Positions 1 to 5,912 of a stretch of 6,158 nt of DNA are shown piece by piece. The position numbers were made by a program, and so were the translations under genes. The notes beneath the pieces are model-generated. The model searched no databases, was not told the origin of the DNA, and saw only the letters and a list, made by a program, of their open reading frames with translations. Location: contig JAGXHD010000116.1 in assembly GCA_024636395.1 (NCBI GenBank), positions 1 through 6,158 on the forward strand. Reading direction: 5' to 3'. This stretch comes from Sulfitobacter sp. (lineage in GTDB: Bacteria; Pseudomonadota; Alphaproteobacteria; Rhodobacterales; Rhodobacteraceae). Each line of letters starts with the position of its first letter. Positions within the stretch are counted from its first letter, which is position 1.

Positions 1-31
1 GTCGGCAGCGTCAGATGTGTATAAGAGACAG
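1..31 (+). other. Untrimmed Nextera transposase adapter (sequencing artefact)
   Basis: These bases match the Illumina Nextera Read-1 adapter from its third base to its end. Bases 13-31 are the complete 19-bp Tn5 mosaic end AGATGTGTATAAGAGACAG. This is library-preparation sequence left on the contig edge, not genome. Read in the soxA frame from the GTG at 17 it encodes VYKRQ (shown as MYKRQ when GTG is taken as a start), a peptide known to contaminate predicted proteins. Genomic sequence therefore begins at base 32. The match rests on memory of the adapter sequence, but the identity is exact over 31 bases. Confidence 0.97.
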
Positions 32-2755
32 ACCGTGGGGCGCGGCGCGGCGGCGGAGCCCAATGTGCGCGCGACCGTGCAGGAAATTTATGACGGGCTG
101 GAGGTGTTTTCGCAGTCGGCATGGCCCTCGCTGAAGTTCGATGTGATGGCGGTGAATGATCTGGCCGCACCGTTTCTAGGGGCGGGATTCTATTACAAGA
201 CGTTCATGTGGCCCAAGGCGTTTTGGGAAAAGCTCTATGAGCCTGTCATCCGCCGTGCGGCTGGGCTGGGCGCGTTGAGCGGGGCGCATAACGGCGATAC
301 GTACGATCGGGCGTTTGCGTTCTGCGATCTGCTGGTGATCGGCGGCGGCCCCGCTGGCCTGATGGCGGCGAAGGTGGCGGCAGAGGCGGGTCTCGACGTG
401 ATTGTCTGCGACGAGGACCGGAGCATGGGTGGGCGTTTGCTGGCCGAGATCGAGGAGGTTGGGGGCATGCCCGGGGCACAGTGGGCGGCGGCGCAAGCGG
501 ACCGGCTGGCCGCGATGCCCAACGTGCGGTTGATGACGCGCACGACGGTGACGGGGGCCTATGACGGCGGTGTGTTCGGCGCGCTGGAGCGGGTGGCGCA
601 TCATGTACCGCGCGGGCGCGCGCCACTGGAATGCTTCTGGCGGATCACGGCGCGGCGTGCGGTGCTGTGTGCGGGCGCACTGGAGCGGCCGATTGCGTTC
701 GAGAATAACGACCGGCCCGGGATCATGATGGCTGGCGCGGTGCGGGCCTATGTGAACCGTTGGGGCGTGGCACCGGGCAAATCGGTGGCTGTGTTCGGCA
801 ATAACGATGATGCGCACCGCACAGCGCGGGATTTGCATAGCGCCGGCGTGAAGGTTGTGGCGCTCATCGACAGCCGCGGCGATGCGCAGGTGGGTGACCT
901 GCCGTATCCGGTGCATCTGGGCGCGCAGGTGTGCGGCAGCTCGGGGCGGATGGGGCTGAGAAGCGTGAAGATCCGCAAGGGTAGCCGCGAGATCAATGTT
1001 GCGGCGGACTGTCTGGCGGTGTCGGGCGGATGGAACCCGACGGTGCATCTGACGTGTCACATGAACGGGCGACCTGCCTGGCGCGAGGATATCGCGGCCT
1101 TCGTGCCAGTCGAGGGGATGGTGCCGGGGCTGGAAGCGGCGGGAGCTTGCAACGGCGCGTTTTCGACAGCGGCCTGTCTAGCTGAGGGGGCTCAGGCTGC
1201 GGAGCATGAGATCGCAGCTTTGGGCGGTGGTGCGGAGGTTGATCTGCCCGAGGCCGAAGATGCCCCTTACCGGATCGCGCCCTTGTGGGCTGTGGCGGGC
1301 AAGGGGCGCGCGTGGCTCGATTTTCAGAACGATGTGAGCGTAAAGGACGTGAAGCAGGCGGCGGTGGAGAATTTCCGCTCCGTCGAGCATATGAAGCGCT
1401 ACACGACCCAAGGCATGGCGACGGATCAGGGCAAGAACTCGAATGTGGGCGCTCTGGCGGTATTAGCCGATGCCACAGGGCGGGGGATCCCGGAGACGGG
1501 GGTGACCACATTCAGGCCGCCCTATTCGCCGGTGGCGATTGCGGCGATGGGCGCGGGCGCGCAGGGCAAGGGCTTTGCGCCGGAGCGATTCACGACCTCG
1601 CACGCGCGATCGGTGGAGATGGGCGCGCCGATGATCGAGGCGGGGCTGTGGTACAGGCCGAGCTATTTTCCGCGTGATGGTGAGAATACTTGGCGGGAGA
1701 GCTGTGACCGTGAGGTGGGGTACGTGCGCCGCACGGTCGGTGTGTGCGATGTGAGCACGCTCGGAAAGATCGACATTCAGGGGCCGGATGCGGCCAAGCT
1801 GCTCGATTTTGTTTATACGGGGATGTTTTCGACCCTGAAGCAGGGGCGCGTGCGCTATGGCCTGATGTTGCGCGAGGACGGAACGGTGATGGACGACGGC
1901 ACCTGCGCGCGGATGGGGGCGGAGCATTACGTGATGACTACCACCACAGCGGCGGCAGGCGAGGTGATGCGGCATCTGGAGTTCGTGACTCAAGTTCTGC
2001 ACCCCGACTGGGTCGTGGCGTTTACCTCTGTGACCGAGCAGTGGGCGCAGTTTGCGGTCGCGGGGCCGAAGGCGCGGGAGCTGCTGAACGGTGTTTTGGA
2101 GACGCCGATCGATAACGAGAATTGGCCGTTCATGGCTTGCGGTGTGGCCAAGGTCTTGGGCGTGGCGGCGCGGCTGTTCCGGATCTCGTTCTCGGGTGAG
2201 CATGCCTACGAGGTCGCGGTGCCAGCACGCTATGGGGCGGCACTGTTCGAGGCGCTCGTGTCGTGCGCGGAGGCGCTGGGCGGCGGTGCCTACGGGATGG
2301 AGGCGCTTAACGTGCTGCGTATCGAGAAGGGACATATCACGCATGCCGAGATCCACGGGCGGGTGACGGCCTATGATATCGGGATGGCGGGTATGATTTC
2401 GGACAAGAAGGACTGCGTGGGCCGCGTGATGGCGGCCCGCGGGGGGCTGGTTGACCCGATGCGCGAGCGTATGGTGGGGCTGCGGCCTGTGGATGCGGGG
2501 GCCACGCTCAGTGCGGGGGCGCATGTCTTTGGGGCCGGGGCGGCGCATGTGCATGCGCAGGATCAGGGCTATGTCACCTCGGTGTGTTTCTCGCCCGATG
2601 CGGCGGGAATGATCGGGATGGGATTTGTGAAGAACGGGCCTGCGCGGATGGGCGAGCGAATGGTGGTGCGCGACCATTTGCGCGATCTGACAGTCGAGGT
2701 AGAGATTTGCAGCCCTGTGTTCGTAGATCCTGAGGGAGGGCGGCTGCGTGGATGA
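32..2755 (+). CDS. soxA: Sarcosine oxidase, alpha subunit (5'-truncated by contig end)
   Basis: This is the large subunit of heterotetrameric sarcosine oxidase, a cytosolic enzyme that oxidatively demethylates sarcosine to glycine, makes H2O2, and yields formaldehyde or 5,10-methylene-tetrahydrofolate. About 907 genomic codons remain. Family members are near 1,000 residues, so roughly 75-95 N-terminal residues are missing, covering most of the ferredoxin-like N-terminal domain. In order: the EPNVRATVQEIYDGL segment (bases 56-100), a Rossmann dinucleotide motif VIGGGPAG (335-358), a second nucleotide-binding strand VAVFGNNDDA (785-814), the central SoxA region, and a C-terminal GcvT-like folate-binding half (about 1650-2750) with SGEHAYE and the GMEALNVLRIEKGHITHAEIHGR stretch shortened here to its key part LRIEKGHITHAE. 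The frame is open throughout, with no frameshift. The true start is off-window; the GTG at 17 is adapter. The stop overlaps soxG. Family biochemistry is known; the assignment is by sequence recognition. Confidence 0.95.
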   Translation, partial: TVGRGAAAEPNVRATVQEIYDGLEVFSQSAWPSLKFDVMAVNDLAAPFLGAGFYYKTFMWPKAFWEKLYEPVIRRAAGLGALSGAHNGDTYDRAFAFCDLLVIGGGPAGLMAAKVAAEAGLDVIVCDEDRSMGGRLLAEIEEVGGMPGAQWAAAQADRLAAMPNVRLMTRTTVTGAYDGGVFGALERVAHHVPRGRAPLECFWRITARRAVLCAGALERPIAFENNDRPGIMMAGAVRAYVNRWGVAPGKSVAVFGNNDDAHRTARDLHSAGVKVVALIDSRGDAQVGDLPYPVHLGAQVCGSSGRMGLRSVKIRKGSREINVAADCLAVSGGWNPTVHLTCHMNGRPAWREDIAAFVPVEGMVPGLEAAGACNGAFSTAACLAEGAQAAEHEIAALGGGAEVDLPEAEDAPYRIAPLWAVAGKGRAWLDFQNDVSVKDVKQAAVENFRSVEHMKRYTTQGMATDQGKNSNVGALAVLADATGRGIPETGVTTFRPPYSPVAIAAMGAGAQGKGFAPERFTTSHARSVEMGAPMIEAGLWYRPSYFPRDGENTWRESCDREVGYVRRTVGVCDVSTLGKIDIQGPDAAKLLDFVYTGMFSTLKQGRVRYGLMLREDGTVMDDGTCARMGAEHYVMTTTTAAAGEVMRHLEFVTQVLHPDWVVAFTSVTEQWAQFAVAGPKARELLNGVLETPIDNENWPFMACGVAKVLGVAARLFRISFSGEHAYEVAVPARYGAALFEALVSCAEALGGGAYGMEALNVLRIEKGHITHAEIHGRVTAYDIGMAGMISDKKDCVGRVMAARGGLVDPMRERMVGLRPVDAGATLSAGAHVFGAGAAHVHAQDQGYVTSVCFSPDAAGMIGMGFVKNGPARMGERMVVRDHLRDLTVEVEICSPVFVDPEGGRLRG
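2732..2740 (+). promoter_or_regulatory. Ribosome binding site that fixes the soxG GTG start
   Basis: The purine-rich stretch GAGGGAGGG, inside the 3' end of soxA, lies 7 bases upstream of the GTG at 2748. It supports that GTG over the in-frame ATG at 2766, which is too far away (25 bases) to use it. It also fits translational coupling of soxG to soxA, whose stop is at 2753-2755. Confidence 0.65.
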
Positions 2756-3284
2756 ATTGCGCGCAATGAGCCCTTGCGCCGGGCTGTTGCCGATTACCGT
2801 GGGGACACTAACCGTTACTGAGGCGGACGTGGGGCCGATCACGTCGGTGACGCCCTTCACGGGCGCCTCCACGGCTGCGCTGGGCCGCGCGCTGGGGGTG
2901 CCGTTTCCCGCGCCTCTGCACAGCACCGGTGATGCGCGGCGGCGCTGCATTTGGGTGGGGCAGGGCGAGGCGCTGCTGATGGGCGCGCCGCCCGCGCCGA
3001 GCCTCGGAGCCTATGCCGCCGTGGTCGACCAGTCGGACGCCTGGGCGGTTGTGACGCTGACGGGGCCGGGTGGGGCCGATGCGCTGGCCCGGCTGGTGCC
3101 CGTGGACATGCGGCTAGCGGCCTTTGGTCTGGGTGCCACGGCGCGCACGCAACTGGGGCACATGCATGCCAGCATCACGCGGGCGGGCGAAGACGAGTTC
3201 ATGATCGCGGTTTTCCGCTCAATGGCGGCGACGCTCGTTCACGATTTGGCGACTGCACTGGCAGCCGTAGCGGCGCGACGATAA
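2748..3284 (+). CDS. soxG: Sarcosine oxidase, gamma subunit
   Basis: This is the small, cofactor-free gamma subunit of the heterotetrameric sarcosine oxidase, 178 residues, close to the usual 180-200. Recognisable family segments are DQSDAWAVVTLTGPGGADAL, LVPVDMRLAAFGLGATARTQ, LGHMHASI and the C-terminal FRSMAATLVHDL. It has no signal peptide or membrane segment and should act in the cytosol bound to SoxA. The start is a GTG that overlaps the end of soxA by 8 bp and has a GAGGGAGGG ribosome site 7 bases upstream; an in-frame ATG at 2766 is the alternative and would shorten the protein by six residues. The overlap with soxA indicates cotranscription and probably coupled translation. It ends in TAA, and no hairpin plus T-run follows, so transcription may continue into the next gene. 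Confidence 0.93.
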   Translation: MDELRAMSPCAGLLPITVGTLTVTEADVGPITSVTPFTGASTAALGRALGVPFPAPLHSTGDARRRCIWVGQGEALLMGAPPAPSLGAYAAVVDQSDAWAVVTLTGPGGADALARLVPVDMRLAAFGLGATARTQLGHMHASITRAGEDEFMIAVFRSMAATLVHDLATALAAVAARR

Positions 3285-3318
3285 AAGCCGCGCAACATCT
3301 GTTGAACTGGAGTGAGTT

Positions 3319-3621
3319 ATGATCCGTGTGTTGAGTATCGTATTGTGCGTCGGTGTCGCGGCACCCGCTTTTGCCCAAACGTCCAAAGTTGATGACTGTG
3401 GCTATCAAAGCGATGTGGTGGCGGCAGTTCAGGCGGCGCGTGTGGCGCGTGTGGGCGAGCGTCAGGTCGTCTCTCACATTGCCGATAGCGCACCCTCATG
3501 GCCTGAGAAGTACAGCGCCGTGGTGCCACTTGTGACCCCTTGGGTTTACGGGATGGCGATGGGGGACCTGCGCTCCGCCGATCTGAAAGCGGCATGGAAC
3601 GAGATGTGTCTGGCGCAATAG
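3319..3621 (+). CDS. Small predicted secreted/periplasmic protein, function unknown
   Basis: This encodes a 100-residue protein that I do not recognise as a named family. A clear Sec-type signal peptide is visible: a short basic start (MIR), a hydrophobic core (about residues 4-15), and an AFA-Q cleavage site after residue 19. There is no lipobox cysteine at the cleavage site (the only signal-peptide cysteine, C10, lies in the core), so a soluble periplasmic product is inferred. The mature part is about 81 residues, mostly helical in appearance, with exactly two cysteines near its ends (C27 in DDCGY, C97 in NEMCLAQ) that could form one disulfide. It also contains PSWPEKY and LVTPWVYGMAMGDL segments rich in Trp, Pro and Tyr. 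The start is well supported: ATG with GGAG 6 bases upstream. It lies 34 bp after soxG and 105 bp before dnaG in the same direction. A role in sarcosine metabolism or replication cannot be read from the sequence. Confidence 0.8.
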   Translation: MIRVLSIVLCVGVAAPAFAQTSKVDDCGYQSDVVAAVQAARVARVGERQVVSHIADSAPSWPEKYSAVVPLVTPWVYGMAMGDLRSADLKAAWNEMCLAQ

Positions 3622-3726
3622 CGGCAGCGCAAGGACCCCGGCGCAGGGACAGAGTCGGGGCAATAAGCGGCTGACCAAGCGGCGGCGTGTCTGGACTCTG
3701 GGCGCGCGCTGCCCATATTGGATGGT
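3622..3726 (+). promoter_or_regulatory. Gap upstream of dnaG with two GANTC sites and a possible -10 element
   Basis: This 105-bp gap contains two GANTC pentamers, GAGTC at 3652-3656 and GACTC at 3694-3698. A CATATT at 3714-3719 matches the TATAAT -10 consensus at 4 of 6 positions and sits 7 bases before the dnaG ATG, so a start near 3726-3727 would give a leaderless or nearly leaderless message. No convincing -35 hexamer lies 16-18 bp upstream of it. A promoter here is an inference from position and from the lack of a strong ribosome site, not a strong consensus match. Confidence 0.3.
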
Positions 3727-5742
3727 ATGAGCCTCCCACCCGGATTTCTTGATGAGTTGCGTACCCGCTCCAGCCTGTCACAGGTTGTGGGCCGTAAGGT
3801 CATGTGGGATGCGCGCAAGTCCAATCAGGGCAAGGGCGACATGTGGGCGCCGTGCCCGTTCCATCAGGAAAAGTCCGCCAGTTTTCACGTGGATGACCGG
3901 AAGGGGTTTTATTACTGCTTCGGCTGCCACGCGAAGGGCGATGCGATCTCCTTTGTCCGCGAGACGGAGAACGTGAGCTTCATGGAGGCGGTGGAGATTC
4001 TGGCGGGCGAAGCCGGGATGCCTATGCCCGAGCGTGACCCCCGAGCCGCTGAGAAGGCGGATGCGCGCAAGGATCTGGCCGATGTGATGGAGTTGGCGGT
4101 CAAATGGTTCCGCTTGCAGCTACGCACAGGGGCGGCGTCTGACGCGCGGGCCTATCTGGACCGGAGGGGATTGTCGCAGGAGGTCTGCGACCGCTGGGAG
4201 ATCGGCTTCGCGCCCGACAGCTGGCAGGGGCTTTGGGATGCGCTCAAGGGCAAGGACATTGCCGACGATCTGATATTGGGGGCTGGGCTGGCCAAGCCGC
4301 CTACCAAGGGCGGCAAGCCATATGATACCTTCCGGGGACGGATCATGTACCCGATCCGAGATGCGCGCGGGCGCGCGATTGCCTTTGGGGGCCGCGCGAT
4401 GGACCCCGAGGACAAGGCGAAATACCTCAATTCGCCGGAGACCGAGCTTTTTGACAAAGGGCGCTCGCTCTACAATGTCAAAGATGCGCGCGTGGCGGCG
4501 GGCAAGGGGCAGCCCTTGTTGGTAGCGGAGGGCTATATGGATGTGATCGCGCTCAGCGAGGCGGGATTTGGCGCGAGCGTGGCGCCCTTGGGCACGGCGA
4601 TCACCGAGAACCAGCTGGCGATGCTGTGGCGGATCTCCGACGAGCCGATCATCACGCTGGATGGCGACACGGCGGGGCAGCGGGCGGCGCTGAGGCTCAT
4701 TGATCTGGCACTGCCGCTGCTGGAAGCGGGGCGCAGCCTGCGCTTTGCGATGATGCCGGAGGGCCAGGACCCCGATGATCTGCTCAAATCGGCGGGCGCT
4801 GGAGCGGTGCAAAGTCTGATCGATGCGGCGGTGCCGATGGTGCAGCTGCTGTGGAACCGCGAGATCGAGGGCCGGAACTTCGATAGCCCGGAGCGCAAGG
4901 CTGCACTCGACAAGTCGCTGCGCGAGAAGATCATGCTGATCAAGGATCCAAGCATCCGCAGCCATTACGGGCAGGCGATCAAGGACATGCGCTGGCAGCT
5001 GTTCCGCGCGAAACCCGGCGGTGGCGGTATGGGTGGGGGTGGCATGAAGGTCGCGGCGCCTGGTGGTGGCCGGAGTGGCGGTGGCCAGTGGGGAAAGCCC
5101 TGGGGCACCCGCGCGCCGCAAGGGCCCTCTGCAGGGGCAAAATCCTCAATGCTGGCCATGGCGTCTGATCAGCGCGCGACGGATCATTTGCGCGAAGCGG
5201 TCATACTCGCGGCTTGCATCAGCTGTCCGCAAGTCGTCGAGCCTTTCGAGAGCGGGCTGGAGCGGATGGCCTGCCTCGACGGGGACCACGCGCAGCTGCG
5301 CGATCTGGTATTGCGCCATGCGCCCGAGGGGGCCGAGGTGCTGCGCGGAAAGATTGCGCAATCGCTCGGGAGCGATGCCCTTGAAAAGCTGTTGGGCCAG
5401 CGCCATGTCGCTATCACGCCGTGTGTCCGCAAGCCCGGCGATGTCGAAATCACAACGATGACCATCGCCGAGGAGCTGGCCAAGCTGGCGGCTGTGCGGG
5501 GACTGAAGGACGAAGTACAGGATGCGGCGGACGATTTGAGCGGAGAAGCTGACGAGGGTGTGACGTGGCGGCTGGCCGAGGCCGCGAAAGCGGCGGACCG
5601 GGCCCAGCGGGCGGGCCAAGAGGACAAGGCAGAATACGTGATCGCCGACAATGGCGCGCGGCTGGACCGAGAACAGGTCGCCAAGAGCCGCAGCCTCTTC
5701 GACCAGATCGACTTTTCGAAGGGCGGCCGGAAGGGTCCCTGA
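3727..5742 (+). CDS. dnaG: DNA primase
   Basis: DnaG makes the RNA primers for lagging-strand synthesis at the replication fork and docks on the DnaB helicase. The 671-residue protein carries, in order: the CHC2 zinc domain with C43, H46, C64 and C67 (CPFH, then YCFGC); the DnaG catalytic N domain; the TOPRIM domain with EGYMDV (E268), LDGDTAG (D312, D314) and DPDD (D348, D350); and a C-terminal helicase-binding region from about 480 on. All these residues are offset by exactly three from those of E. coli, so the enzyme should be active. It is about 90 residues longer than the E. coli protein, owing to a Gly-rich linker (429-471, 18 glycines) and a charged C-terminal tail. The start is taken as the ATG at 3727, giving MSLPPGFLDEL; a TTG three codons earlier (3718) is also open but has no better support. 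No strong ribosome site precedes it. rpoD follows after 170 bp. Confidence 0.97.
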   Translation: MSLPPGFLDELRTRSSLSQVVGRKVMWDARKSNQGKGDMWAPCPFHQEKSASFHVDDRKGFYYCFGCHAKGDAISFVRETENVSFMEAVEILAGEAGMPMPERDPRAAEKADARKDLADVMELAVKWFRLQLRTGAASDARAYLDRRGLSQEVCDRWEIGFAPDSWQGLWDALKGKDIADDLILGAGLAKPPTKGGKPYDTFRGRIMYPIRDARGRAIAFGGRAMDPEDKAKYLNSPETELFDKGRSLYNVKDARVAAGKGQPLLVAEGYMDVIALSEAGFGASVAPLGTAITENQLAMLWRISDEPIITLDGDTAGQRAALRLIDLALPLLEAGRSLRFAMMPEGQDPDDLLKSAGAGAVQSLIDAAVPMVQLLWNREIEGRNFDSPERKAALDKSLREKIMLIKDPSIRSHYGQAIKDMRWQLFRAKPGGGGMGGGGMKVAAPGGGRSGGGQWGKPWGTRAPQGPSAGAKSSMLAMASDQRATDHLREAVILAACISCPQVVEPFESGLERMACLDGDHAQLRDLVLRHAPEGAEVLRGKIAQSLGSDALEKLLGQRHVAITPCVRKPGDVEITTMTIAEELAKLAAVRGLKDEVQDAADDLSGEADEGVTWRLAEAAKAADRAQRAGQEDKAEYVIADNGARLDREQVAKSRSLFDQIDFSKGGRKGP

Positions 5743-5750
5743 GGGTCAAA

Positions 5751-5824
5751 ACACACTTATCTTAGGGCAGCATTGTTGCCTTCGGGTATCCAAATCGCCG
5801 CAATGAGCGGAAAAATAAGAGTGT
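5751..5824 (+). repeat. Imperfect inverted repeat enclosing two small hairpins, between dnaG and rpoD
   Basis: Bases 5751-5763 can pair with 5812-5824 in 11 of 13 positions. Between these arms lie two short hairpins: 5766-5770 with 5776-5780 (GGCAG/TTGCC, including one G-T pair, loop CATTG), and 5798-5801 with 5807-5810 (CCGC/GCGG, loop AATGA). In RNA this would give a three-way junction of about 74 nucleotides. No T-run follows, so it is not a standard terminator. It could be a structured leader or 3' processing element, or chance pairing. I found it by eye, without a folding calculation. Confidence 0.35.
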
Positions 5825-5851
5825 CGGGTTTAAGAATCACCACAAACCCCG
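5825..5851 (+). repeat. Inverted repeat GGGTTT/AAACCC in the rpoD upstream region
   Basis: GGGTTT (5826-5831) is the reverse complement of AAACCC (5844-5849), with a 12-base spacer. C5825 can also pair with G5851 if C5850 bulges. The spacer holds the first GANTC site (5834-5838). It has no trailing T-run. It may be an operator-like dyad or an RNA hairpin; which one is not decided by the sequence. Confidence 0.35.
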
Positions 5852-5888
5852 CATGATTCGAATAACCGAATCGCTACCGTGTGATTCG
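5834..5888 (+). promoter_or_regulatory. Cluster of four GANTC (CcrM-type) sites upstream of rpoD
   Basis: GANTC occurs at 5834-5838 (GAATC), 5855-5859 (GATTC), 5868-5872 (GAATC) and 5883-5887 (GATTC), the last ending 25 bases before the rpoD ATG. In alphaproteobacteria GANTC is methylated on adenine by CcrM. The last three also have TGATTCG or its CGATTCG variant on one strand, which fits the extended motif YGAKTCG that I recall for the Caulobacter sigma-70 cofactor GcrA. The second and third sites form a perfect dyad, GATTCG-AATAAC-CGAATC (5855-5872). Only six other GANTC sites were found in the rest of the window. I could not place a convincing -35/-10 pair here, so the exact relation to the promoter is unknown. 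Confidence 0.6.
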
Positions 5889-5901
5889 TTCAGGGACAGA
5901 T

Positions 5902-5906
5902 AGGAG
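5902..5906 (+). promoter_or_regulatory. Ribosome binding site of rpoD
   Basis: AGGAG stands 6 bases upstream of the ATG at 5913, a near-ideal Shine-Dalgarno match and spacing. It fixes the rpoD start and contrasts with dnaG, which has no comparable site. Confidence 0.8.
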
Positions 5907-5912
5907 CGCTTG

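Noticed and set aside
17..31. GTG at 17 as the soxA start
   Set aside because: It lies in the Nextera adapter, and the alignment with complete SoxA proteins recalled from memory shows that the genomic part begins well inside the protein.
1463..2950. Long open frame of 495 codons on the - strand
   Set aside because: It is a high-GC shadow of soxA and soxG: Arg/His/Pro-rich translation with no family motifs, running across the end of two well-supported genes.
3636..3660. CCCCG/CGGGG pairing as a terminator after the small secreted protein
   Set aside because: The stem is only 5 bp with a 15-base loop and no T-run follows, so it is not a credible intrinsic terminator.
3718..3726. TTG at 3718 as the dnaG start
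   Set aside because: The ATG at 3727 gives the usual MSLPPGFLDEL start and aligns zinc and catalytic residues with a constant offset of three from E. coli; the TTG adds three residues with no better ribosome site.
4120..5121. Open frame of 333 codons on the - strand
   Set aside because: It lies opposite the catalytic core of dnaG, has the Arg/Pro/His-rich composition of a shadow frame and no recognisable domain.
5757..5765. TTATCTTAG as a DnaA box
   Set aside because: It departs from TTATCCACA at several key positions and stands alone, without other boxes around it.
5829..5834. TTTAAG as half of a CtrA box
   Set aside because: Only one TTAA half is present; no second TTAA lies 7 bases away.
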